From Acidobacteriota bacterium (GTDB taxonomy: Bacteria; Acidobacteriota; Thermoanaerobaculia; Multivoradales; J023), in contig JAJCXO010000154.1 in assembly GCA_029263395.1 (NCBI GenBank), positions 1-64,000 on the forward strand: a DNA stretch of 64,000 bases. Direction: 5' to 3'. Position 1 is the first letter of the stretch; the number at the start of each line of letters is the position of its first letter. This document shows positions 36,494 to 44,126 of this stretch, piece after piece. The notes under the pieces are model-generated. The model was not told where the DNA came from. It did no database searches and worked only from the letters and a program-made list of their open reading frames with translations. A program made the translations under genes and the position numbers.

Positions 36494-37402
36494 TCAGGCC
36501 GCGGTGCTGGTGGAGGAGACGGTTTCGCCAGCGGGCGCGGTGTTGTGGAGGGTCGAGAAGTACGCATCCTTGAGATCCGCGTCGACGGGCTCGAACCCGT
36601 CTGTCAGCGGTGCCTCGCTGAAGACGTGCATCTCCAGGCGCCCGGCAGCCCAGCGGGTCGAGATCACCGTCAGATCTTGCTCGTAGCTGGCGAGTTCTCG
36701 ACGCTCGATCACTCGACGCCAGATCTTGCCTTCCAGCTGCTCGATGACACTGGCCGGGGAGCTCGCCAGGCGCAGCCGTCCCCCGACCAAAATTGCCATC
36801 CGTTGGCACAGGTCGCTGACGTCTTCGACAATGTGGGTCGAGAGAATCACCACCACGTTCTCTCCGATTTCGCTCAACAGATTCAAGAACCGGTTGCGCT
36901 CTTCGGGGTCGAGGCCGGCGGTGGGTTCGTCGACGATAATCAACTGAGGGTCGCCGATCAATGCCTGAGCGATGCCGAATCGCTGGCGCATGCCGCCGGA
37001 GAAGGTACTTAGGTATTGCTTGCGGACCTCGAACAGATTGGTCATCTGCAACAAATTCTCGACCACCGCCTTGCGCTCGCGGGTGTTGGTGATGCCCTTC
37101 AATACGGCAAAGTGGTCGAGCATGCCGGCGGCTGAGATGCGCGGATACACTCCAAATTCTTGGGGGAGGTAACCGAGGATCTTGCGTACCTCTTCCTTCT
37201 GGCTCAGCACGTCGAGTTCACCGAAGCGGATCGAGCCTTCATCGGCCTCTTGCAAGGTTGCGATCGTCCGCATCAAGGTCGACTTGCCGGCACCGTTCGG
37301 GCCCAGGAGACCAAACATGCCCCGGGGAATTTGAAGGTTGATTCCTTGCAGCGCACGGACACCATTGGCGTAAGTCTTGGACAGGTTCTCGATAGTCAGC
37401 AT
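36494..37402 (-). CDS. ABC transporter ATPase partnering the permease-peptidase fusion
   Basis: This 302-residue ATPase shows Walker A GPNGAGKST, signature TFSGGMRQRFGIAQ, Walker B LIIVDEPTAGLD and switch His in VVILSTHIVEDV. ATG 37402 with GAGAGG upstream is chosen; the longer frame is antisense to the agmatinase leader. The C-terminal ~90 residues are an extension typical of ATPases paired with ABC-2/M1 fusions. The next gene starts 15 bp downstream, so the two form an operon and a complete exporter. Confidence 0.92.
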   Translation of the reverse strand: MLTIENLSKTYANGVRALQGINLQIPRGMFGLLGPNGAGKSTLMRTIATLQEADEGSIRFGELDVLSQKEEVRKILGYLPQEFGVYPRISAAGMLDHFAVLKGITNTRERKAVVENLLQMTNLFEVRKQYLSTFSGGMRQRFGIAQALIGDPQLIIVDEPTAGLDPEERNRFLNLLSEIGENVVVILSTHIVEDVSDLCQRMAILVGGRLRLASSPASVIEQLEGKIWRRVIERRELASYEQDLTVISTRWAAGRLEMHVFSEAPLTDGFEPVDADLKDAYFSTLHNTAPAGETVSSTSTAA

Positions 37403-37687
37403 GCGCGCCTCTCTTCCGTGCCGGGTGAAAGCAGTCGATGTCGCGTTGGTCCCACTATCCCAAGGGATGGGTGAGCCTCCGGCGATACTCGATCGGGTGG
37501 TGTACTGATGGTTGGAGTTTATGCCAGGCGTCGGATAACACCGGACGCAACTCCTCACGGCGGGTGGGCGGTCCGGCCCAGATTTCCCAGCGAGCTCCAG
37601 TGGTCCCCAAGTTGACCTCGAGCTGGTAATCTCCGTTGCCTTCGATCCGTCCACCGCTTGGCCTGTTCTCGTTTGGCGTACCGACCT
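37403..37687. other. Divergent intergenic region with an open but start-less frame
   Basis: Between the ATPase and agmatinase starts, the minus strand is open for 76 codons (37458-37685) with protein-like composition (GDYQLEVNLGTTGARWEIWA, then GPPTRREELRPVLSDAWHKL). It has no ATG or GTG near its upstream end and is bounded by TAG on both sides. It may be a decayed gene fragment or a TTG-started small protein. Confidence 0.3.
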
Positions 37688-38593
37688 ATGACCCACGATC
37701 AGCCTCTGAAGTTTTTGATCCCGCCCGAATCAGCGACCCCTGAAGACGACGGCGAGCCCTTCCTGCGCGAAGTGCAGGATCCCGAAAGTGTGATCCTGCC
37801 GGTGCCCTTCGAGCGTACGACTTCGTATGGCACCGGTACCAGCGCGGGACCCGAAGCCATCCTCCGCGCCTCACACTATCTAGAGTTGTATGACGAAGAG
37901 CTCGACCGAGATCTCAGTGAGTTGTCCGTTGCGACACTGCCACCGCTGTCACTCCAGGCGAAGGATCTCGAGGAGGCCCTCGCAGAGTTGCAGGCTGAGG
38001 CGTTTCGACACCTCTCGGCCGGCAAGTTTCTAATGACCCTGGGCGGTGAGCACAGCTTGAGCTCAGCCCCGATCAAAGCGGCTCAGGCAGCGTACGGCGA
38101 GATTGGCGTCCTGCAATTTGACGCCCATAGCGATCTGCGGGATCAATACGAAGGTACCCCCTACAGTCACGCGTGCGTGATGCGGCGAGTCTTCGAGTTG
38201 GGGATCCCCAGCGTGGCGGTTGGGGTGCGGGCGATCTCTGGACCGGAGATGGCGTTGGTGAAAGCGCATCAGCTGCCTGTTATCTGGGGCCATGAGTTGG
38301 AAACCGCTGAGGCACTACTCGAGGTTTTGCTTTCCAAACTGCCGCCACGGATTTACTTGACGTTCGATGTCGACTTCTTTGATCCGTCGCTGATGCCTGC
38401 TACGGGGACCCCCGAGCCTGGGGGTGGCTTCTGGCATCAGACGATGCCGTTGCTGCGAAGGGTGTTCGAGTTCAAAGAAGTCGTCGCGATGGACGTTGTC
38501 GAGCTGGCGCCGATCAGCGGCCAGCCAGCGAGCGACGTTGTGGCCGCGAAGTTGGTGCTGAAGGCGCTGGCGTATCGATCGTTCTTGGGCTAG
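37688..38593 (+). CDS. speB: Agmatinase / ureohydrolase family
   Basis: The 301-residue enzyme belongs to the arginase/agmatinase superfamily, which hydrolyses a guanidino group to urea using two manganese ions. Metal ligands are visible in GGEHSL, QFDAHSDLRD and TFDVDFFDPS, and the substrate loop in SHACVMRR. TGTPEPGG at about residue 240 is the family C-terminal signature. The sequence fits agmatinase better than arginase, but guanidinobutyrase or formimidoylglutamase cannot be excluded. ATG 37688 is preferred to an upstream TTG at 37658. It is monocistronic and divergent from the ABC exporter. Agmatinase makes putrescine in polyamine synthesis. Confidence 0.82.
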   Translation: MTHDQPLKFLIPPESATPEDDGEPFLREVQDPESVILPVPFERTTSYGTGTSAGPEAILRASHYLELYDEELDRDLSELSVATLPPLSLQAKDLEEALAELQAEAFRHLSAGKFLMTLGGEHSLSSAPIKAAQAAYGEIGVLQFDAHSDLRDQYEGTPYSHACVMRRVFELGIPSVAVGVRAISGPEMALVKAHQLPVIWGHELETAEALLEVLLSKLPPRIYLTFDVDFFDPSLMPATGTPEPGGGFWHQTMPLLRRVFEFKEVVAMDVVELAPISGQPASDVVAAKLVLKALAYRSFLG

Positions 38594-38792
38594 AGGCGAA
38601 GTCGGTGCCCGAGCTTTGATCTCCGGCGTGATCCGCCTTTGAGATCTCTTTGATCTTCGTTTGAAGACCCCTGCCGGGGTCAATCCCTAGAGTACGTCTC
38701 GTCGCTGGGGCGGTCATGGCACAACGGGTGCCGGGGCTGCCAACAGGCGGCAAGTTAACCAACACGACATACAGACTCTAGGAGAATTCATC

Positions 38793-40181
38793 ATGCGTTT
38801 TAAAGATACCCTAACCCATGGCACGGCTGCGCTTCTGGCGGCTACGGCCCTCACTGTTCCGGCTGCTGCTCAGCCGATCAACCTGTCGAATTGGACCGTC
38901 GAGTCCGGAGCCTCTTTCGAGGCCTTCGTCCTTGACGAGCCCTTCTGGGAGATCAGTTTGGACCGGCTCTCCGTAACCCAAAGGGAGAATCCTGATCCGA
39001 GTTTCTTCTATAGCGATTTTGAAGTCGAGAGCGCCCGGGTGACCGCTGAGCTGCGGGTTGCGGCCGGGGAGCTCGATGACGATTGGATCGGCTTCGCCAT
39101 CGGCTTCGATCCCGGCGAGCGCCGTGACGCCAATGCCGACTTCCTTTTCCTCGATTGGAAAAAGGCCGACCAGCAGCTCGGTGCCTTGGCAACGGTCGAG
39201 GGCCTGGCGGTGTCGCGAGTTTCCGGAATTGCCATCCCTGACGAGTTCAGGGTCCGCCAAGATCTTCCCCAGAATCCTGATGGCGGGATTGTCGAGTTGG
39301 CCCGTGGCCTCACCCTCGGCAATGTCGGCTGGGAGGTTGGGCGGACCTACGAATTCGAATTCGAGATCTTGCCGACCTCCCTGCGAGTATTCGTCGACGG
39401 TCAGCTGGAGATTGATCTGCCTGGCGTCTTCGACCGCGGTCGGTTTGCTTGTTACAACTTTTCGCAAGGGGGTATGAGCTGCGGCAATATCACCGTCGAA
39501 ACGTTGGCGACGCCACCTCTACTCCTCGACACCTGGAATGATGAGTCGTATCGTTTTGGGATCGAGGCTCCTGGCAGCTGGCTGCTATCGGATGATGCCC
39601 GATCCGCCGAGCAACTCAACCGCAACGACGCCTCGGTGTTCTACAGTGACTTCATGCTGGCGAACGACGCGGTGGTCGCGGAGCTCGTCTCAGTCGACAA
39701 CTCGGAAGACGACTACATGGGCTTCGTTCTCGGCTTCGATCCCGGCGAAACCCAGGATCCAAATGCCGAGTACCTGGTGATCGATTGGAAGAAGGTCAGC
39801 CAATCGGGTGTGATCGGCGGCGAAACGTTCACCGCCGAGGCGGGATTGGCGGTATCGCGGGTCTTCGGCGAGCCGAGTGTCGCCGAGCTCTTCGGCCACA
39901 TCGACCACCCGACTTCGCCCGCCGGCGGCGTCGTCGAGCTGGCGCGGGCTGCCAACCTGGGCGGCATTGGCTGGGACACGGCCTCGCGCTACGAATTCAC
40001 CTTCGAGGTGAAGCCGACCTCTCTCAAGGTCTGGGTCGAGGACACCACCCGCAACGACGGCCCGCGCCTCGAGATCGACCTACAGGGTGATTTCAGCGCC
40101 ACCGCCGGCCGTTTCGGCTGCTACAGCAACTCCCAGCCCCGGGTCGAGTGCGCCAACGTCCGCCGTGAAGCCCTGGACTGA
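38793..40181 (+). CDS. Secreted protein with two thrombospondin-C-like domains
   Basis: This 462-residue protein has a signal peptide (LTHGTAALLAATALTVPAAAQ) and two tandem domains of about 200 residues (~29-230 and ~240-460). They share the pattern SVFYSDF ... DDYMGFVLGFDPGE ... YLVIDWKK, alike in both halves. This resembles the beta-sandwich C-terminal domain of thrombospondin. The two halves are internal duplicates. It is likely an extracellular binding or adhesive protein; no enzyme motif is present. AGGAGA precedes the ATG, and a textbook terminator follows at 40212-40239. Confidence 0.75.
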   Translation: MRFKDTLTHGTAALLAATALTVPAAAQPINLSNWTVESGASFEAFVLDEPFWEISLDRLSVTQRENPDPSFFYSDFEVESARVTAELRVAAGELDDDWIGFAIGFDPGERRDANADFLFLDWKKADQQLGALATVEGLAVSRVSGIAIPDEFRVRQDLPQNPDGGIVELARGLTLGNVGWEVGRTYEFEFEILPTSLRVFVDGQLEIDLPGVFDRGRFACYNFSQGGMSCGNITVETLATPPLLLDTWNDESYRFGIEAPGSWLLSDDARSAEQLNRNDASVFYSDFMLANDAVVAELVSVDNSEDDYMGFVLGFDPGETQDPNAEYLVIDWKKVSQSGVIGGETFTAEAGLAVSRVFGEPSVAELFGHIDHPTSPAGGVVELARAANLGGIGWDTASRYEFTFEVKPTSLKVWVEDTTRNDGPRLEIDLQGDFSATAGRFGCYSNSQPRVECANVRREALD

Positions 40182-40211
40182 TCGGTTTTTGTAGGTTAGA
40201 GATGCTTGGAG

Positions 40212-40239
40212 AGGGCGAGCTTCGGCTCGCCCTTTTTTT
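40212..40239 (+). terminator. Rho-independent terminator
   Basis: AGGGCGAGC, TTCG tetraloop, GCTCGCCCT, then seven T: a perfect 9-bp GC-rich stem with a U-tract, 31 bp after the stop of the thrombospondin-C-like gene. Confidence 0.95.
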
Positions 40240-40309
40240 CGCTCCGGGCATGGTGCGAGTCAATCTGCGAAATCTAAGCCGGGAAAAAGATCAGGCTTTC
40301 GCAGTAACT

Positions 40310-41530
40310 TCACACCCGTCGTCGAAGCATCAGGACGCCACCACCAGCGAGAAACAGCACCAGGATCATCAAGGCGATGGGGTGGAGTGTTGGTATCGGG
40401 AGTGGTGACACGGAGGTCGGCGCACAGCGCAGGACAAACGCTTCGAGCGAGCCATCTGGATTCTCTCCGGTCCAATCGGCGAAGGCGGAGGTTGCGATCA
40501 GGGCGCCATTGCCGCTGATGGAGGTGAAGAAGAGGTCGCTGTCGTCTGGAGTGAGTTGCATCTCGGCGCCGGTGTCGGGATCGAAGGTCAACACAGCGGC
40601 GTCGAAAACACCGTTGTGGAAGACCAGCCGTCGGCCTCTGTGATCCAGGGCCTGAGCCTGAGGGAAGCTGATGGGCGTGGGGGTCCAGATCGAGCCGGTC
40701 GGTCGATCGAAGACCACCAACCCATCGGTCGAGAGGTAAGAGATGCGTTGCCCATCGCCACTGATCACGGTTGGAAAACCCGCTGCCAAGATAATGGGAG
40801 CGATGGCCTCGAGGGTTTCGGAGGCGACATCGAAAAGGTAGACGTTGGGGCCTGTCACGCCGGCCAAATCGAAGTCGGAAGCGAAGACGATGGCCGAACC
40901 ATCGGTGCTGATTCTAGGGCGGTAGTTGGCAGGGCAAATACCTGGTGGCATGCAGGGTGGTCCCACCGAATCGCTGATTTGGATGAACCGATTTTCGGTT
41001 TGCAGGTAAAGGAAGACCTCGATATTGCTGTCCGGGTTTTGGCCGGTGAGGTCGCCGCCGTAGAGGAACGAAAAACGTTCACCATCGCCGCTCATTGACG
41101 ATACGCCGGCGTCCACCGCGATCACTTCCTGAGTGGCTCCGGCTGTGACGTCGTGAACAAAAACGCTGCCACTCGACGTCGAGCGAAATGCGATCCGGTT
41201 GCCGTCGTCGGTGATTTCGGAGCTGTTGTTCGTGACCCCCACCGTGTCGGTGATTTGCAGGAAGGCGCCGGTGTTCAGGTCATGCCGAAAGACCTCGAGG
41301 TTGTGGTCTGAATTGCCGCCGGTCAAGTCAGCTTGCGAGTGCAAGGTGAGCCATCGGCCATTCGAGCTGATGTCGTCCACGACGCTGCCGTAGGTTGGTG
41401 AGGAGGTCACCTGGGTGATGGGGCAGTTTTCTTGACCCCACACAGCGGAGCTCAACAGGCTGGCGACCAAGGTGATGGTGCAGGGGAGGGCGGCAGGCGA
41501 ACGTTGGATCGGTGACTCGTTGGAAGGCAT
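40310..41530 (-). CDS. Exported TolB/PD40-like beta-propeller protein with IPTL-like C-terminal anchor
   Basis: This 406-residue protein has a signal peptide (~10-32) and a series of WD40/PD40-like blades of the form GDGQRISYLSTDG, DDGNRIAFRSTS and SGNGALIATSAFAD, as in TolB-like propellers. The C-terminus, LPIPTLHPIALMILVLFLAG followed by an RRR-type basic end, has the shape of IPTL/PEP-CTERM sorting signals: short motif, hydrophobic helix, Arg cluster. It is therefore probably exported and processed or anchored at the surface. The partner sortase is not in the window. It converges with the previous gene. Confidence 0.72.
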   Translation of the reverse strand: MPSNESPIQRSPAALPCTITLVASLLSSAVWGQENCPITQVTSSPTYGSVVDDISSNGRWLTLHSQADLTGGNSDHNLEVFRHDLNTGAFLQITDTVGVTNNSSEITDDGNRIAFRSTSSGSVFVHDVTAGATQEVIAVDAGVSSMSGDGERFSFLYGGDLTGQNPDSNIEVFLYLQTENRFIQISDSVGPPCMPPGICPANYRPRISTDGSAIVFASDFDLAGVTGPNVYLFDVASETLEAIAPIILAAGFPTVISGDGQRISYLSTDGLVVFDRPTGSIWTPTPISFPQAQALDHRGRRLVFHNGVFDAAVLTFDPDTGAEMQLTPDDSDLFFTSISGNGALIATSAFADWTGENPDGSLEAFVLRCAPTSVSPLPIPTLHPIALMILVLFLAGGGVLMLRRRV

Positions 41531-41766
41531 TCGAGATCTCCTTGGATCTTTCGATGGTCATAGTAGCGCTGGGCGTCGCGACCATTCATGGGAACCCATC
41601 CAGCACAAGGCCTCAACAGGCACCTCGGGCTTGGAGGGTCTTCTACCTTCAATGGCGAAATCCGACCTAAAAAGGGCTCAAGAAAAATGGCGGTATTTCC
41701 GATCGTCTGCGTAACCATGCGTCGGAATTTTGCATGACGGGGTCTCGAGTAGCTAGGATGTTAGCC

Positions 41767-42135
41767 ATGTCTTCCGATCTTGATGCCCTCGAACGCCTGC
41801 GCACGATTATCGAAGCTTGGCCTGAGACGCGAGAGAAGCTCTCCCATGGTGCGCCGACCTGGTGGGGAGGTCGCAAGACCTTCGCTACCTTTGATGATCA
41901 CCACCACGGTGCGGAGCACATTGCCGTCTGGGTCAAATCGAGCTTCGATGAGCAAGAGCTGCGGGTTGCTGCCGATCCCGAGGTCTTTTTTGTGCCTCCC
42001 TACCTGGGACCGAGTGGCTGGGTCGGCGTCCGGCTAGATCACGAGACCGACTGGGGAATGGTCGAAGATCTGCTCGAGGACGGCTATCGAATGGTGGCAC
42101 CGAAGCGGGCGATCAAACAGCTAGCTGAGCGCTAA
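41767..42135 (+). CDS. MmcQ/YjbR family protein
   Basis: The 122-residue product matches the MmcQ/YjbR double-wing DNA-binding-like fold, with the typical stretch LSHGAPTWWGGRKTFATF and, later, GPSGWVGVRLD. Members are small cytosolic proteins of unclear role, often called DNA-binding. ATG 41767 starts MSSDLDALERL; ATG 41758 is an alternative. It is 30 bp upstream of the zf-TFIIB membrane protein and likely co-transcribed with it. Confidence 0.78.
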   Translation: MSSDLDALERLRTIIEAWPETREKLSHGAPTWWGGRKTFATFDDHHHGAEHIAVWVKSSFDEQELRVAADPEVFFVPPYLGPSGWVGVRLDHETDWGMVEDLLEDGYRMVAPKRAIKQLAER

Positions 42136-42165
42136 CTGGCCAACCCGTCGACCGGGAGAAAGCTG

Positions 42166-43362
42166 ATGGACCTCGAACGTTCCTGCCCACGCTGCCCGGA
42201 CGTTGGATTGACCGATTTCCCCGACAACGGCCTGGTGGTGGACTACTGCCCGAACTGTCGCGGTCTGTGGTGTGACCGCGGTGAGCTCGAACAGCTCGTG
42301 GGTGAGCCATTGGATCCTGCTGTCCTGCCGCTGCCCTTCCCTTTGGGCATACCGACGGGACCGGCCTGTCCGGCGTGTCCCGAGGGTCGACTGGTGGCGC
42401 GATCCACCCAAAACGAGGACCCTGTCGAGCTCTTCGATTGTGTGCAATGCGGCGGCACCTGGCTCGACGGTGGTGTCTTGCAGCGCTTGCGCAAGGTGTT
42501 GCGGGATCGGCGGGTGGAACGCCAAGCTCGGCAGCCGCGGCCGCGGCTCGAACGACCGTCTCCCTCATCGACTCTGGCGACCCAGTCGTCTTACCAGCCT
42601 CGACTGCCGTTCGGTGTACCGATCGTGCGGGTGGCAGCGCTGCCGATTGCCTTCTTGATCGGGTTGGTCCTCAGCAACTCGCCGCGGCTCATGATTGTTG
42701 TTTTTCCGATGCAACTGACCCTACACGAGTTTGGGCACACCATCGCCGCGTGGCTCAGTGGCCGGATGGCGGTGCCGGTGCTCATCGCTGCGCAAACTTG
42801 GGTTGGTGGAGAACGTTCGGTGCTGGTCATTCTGGGGCTCGCCGCGAGCCTCGGCTTTCTTGGCTGGCTCGCGATCAAGGAGCGTAAGCCGTTTACGATG
42901 GCGGCGGTCATCCTCTTCTTGCTGGCCCAGCTCTTCTTGACCTTCGTCGCGACGGCAGACCAGTCCGAAATGTGGGATGTGTTCGCGGGTCTTGGTGGCG
43001 AGATTCTCCTGAGCACCCTGATTATCGTGGCCTTCTATTATCCGGCACCCGATCGCCTACGCTGGGATTTCTGGCGCTACATTCTCCTGGTGCCTGCCGC
43101 GATTGTTTTCTGCAGTAACTATCTGCTCTGGTTGAAAGTCCGACGAGATCCCAGCTACATGCCGATGGGGGCCGCCGTTGGCCCCAACAGCAACGGCGAT
43201 CTCAATCGACTGATCGGTGACTGGGGTTGGAGCGTCGAGCAGATCAGTACCTCGTACCTGAGCCTCGCCACGTTCTGTGGTCTGATCATCGCCGGGCATT
43301 ACGTTTTTTTTCTGGTCCGCGCCGGACTTGGCGGCTCATCGCGCGATCTATCAACGGGTTAG
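42166..43362 (+). CDS. zf-TFIIB domain fused to a polytopic HEFGH membrane protein
   Basis: This 398-residue protein begins with two zinc-ribbon-like modules (~4-30, CPRCPDVGL ... CPNCRGLWCDRGEL; ~68-110, CPACPEG ... CVQCGGTWLDGG), as in zf-TFIIB domains. After a Pro/Arg-rich linker come six or more membrane helices. The segment LHEFGHTIAAWLSGR lies in the second helix region and matches the HExxH zinc site of site-2-protease-like M50 proteases. The third-ligand motif of M50 (NxxPxxxxDG) is not evident, so proteolytic activity is uncertain. It could link zinc or nucleic acid sensing to membrane proteolysis (inference). It overlaps the convergent peptide gene by 4 bp. Confidence 0.72.
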   Translation: MDLERSCPRCPDVGLTDFPDNGLVVDYCPNCRGLWCDRGELEQLVGEPLDPAVLPLPFPLGIPTGPACPACPEGRLVARSTQNEDPVELFDCVQCGGTWLDGGVLQRLRKVLRDRRVERQARQPRPRLERPSPSSTLATQSSYQPRLPFGVPIVRVAALPIAFLIGLVLSNSPRLMIVVFPMQLTLHEFGHTIAAWLSGRMAVPVLIAAQTWVGGERSVLVILGLAASLGFLGWLAIKERKPFTMAAVILFLLAQLFLTFVATADQSEMWDVFAGLGGEILLSTLIIVAFYYPAPDRLRWDFWRYILLVPAAIVFCSNYLLWLKVRRDPSYMPMGAAVGPNSNGDLNRLIGDWGWSVEQISTSYLSLATFCGLIIAGHYVFFLVRAGLGGSSRDLSTG

Positions 43363-43715
43363 ATTTCGTTTTGCGCGCATTGATTGGGATCTTGGAGGTT
43401 TACACCTTCAAAGAGAGCAAAGAGCGGATCCCACTCGGGAAGTGCTGCGTTCGTGGCTTCGCTGAAGCCGAAACAGAACCAGTCATAATCGTCGCACCAC
43501 TGTCCGCAAGTCGTTACTCTAAAAGCCCATGGAATTGCACAAACTTGTGACGGATTATTGCCAGTGCAGATCTCATCACAGTCTGGTGGCAACGCACCAG
43601 CAAAGTTCGGGATCAAACTCAATAGGCTGGCAACCAAGACAATGCGGGTAAACTTTTCAAAGCTGCTCGTCATTCTTTCGCAGTTTCTCGCATGACGTGT
43701 TTTGCTCTTCATCAT
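43359..43715 (-). CDS. Small exported cysteine-rich protein
   Basis: This 118-residue protein of unknown function has a basic N-terminus, a signal helix (TRIVLVASLLSLIPNFAGA) and a mature part of about 77 residues. That part holds seven cysteines (PPDCDEICTGN, SQVCAIPW, TTCGQWC, WFCFGF, NQCAQ) plus several aromatic residues. ATG 43715 is chosen for AGGAG 7 nt upstream; the frame is open further but lacks a ribosome site there. The stop overlaps that of the convergent zf-TFIIB gene. The local sequence is more AT-rich than its neighbours, hinting at recent acquisition or a diverged leader. Toxin, pheromone or structural peptide roles are all possible. Confidence 0.55.
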   Translation of the reverse strand: MMKSKTRHARNCERMTSSFEKFTRIVLVASLLSLIPNFAGALPPDCDEICTGNNPSQVCAIPWAFRVTTCGQWCDDYDWFCFGFSEATNAALPEWDPLFALFEGVNLQDPNQCAQNEI

Positions 43716-44126
43716 TATTTTACTCCTGTTTTCCTTGGTTGCAGTCTCCAATCGCCATGGTTTTGCGGACGTTCCGGTTGCCATGATCCACTTTACATCT
43801 GTCTTTCTGCTAATCCTCTTGTCTTGATAGTGGGCCTCCATATTGCTTTTTCCGAAGAACAGTAGAACTAACATTCTAATCTTGTCTCTGTTTTTCATGC
43901 GTCACGTAGCGTCTGTGACACTGAACGGAAATCGGCCTTCTTTGATGGGCCAACAGGCCCTAGATTCCAAGACGTCGACTTGACTCTACAAGGGGATCAG
44001 GGGAATTGTCAACGCGGCATCACTGTGTCCACATAACACGACTCGATTGGTGGCATACCTGCGCAGGGAGAGGTGATTCGTCTTGGTATATGCGATTTTG
44101 GGTCGAGGCGCTGAGTCGCCCCTTTG
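43716..44126. other. AT-richer intergenic leader of the Cys-rich peptide
   Basis: No gene is supported. The segment is noticeably richer in A/T than the rest of the window and includes an inverted repeat GTCAC/GTGAC at 43901-43905 and 43915-43919, a possible operator in the long leader of the small exported protein. Confidence 0.4.

Noticed and set aside
38666-38681. GACCCC-TGCC-GGGGTC hairpin as a riboswitch or terminator
   Set aside because: The stem is only 6 bp, has no T-run and no surrounding conserved riboswitch words; left as an unassigned inverted repeat.
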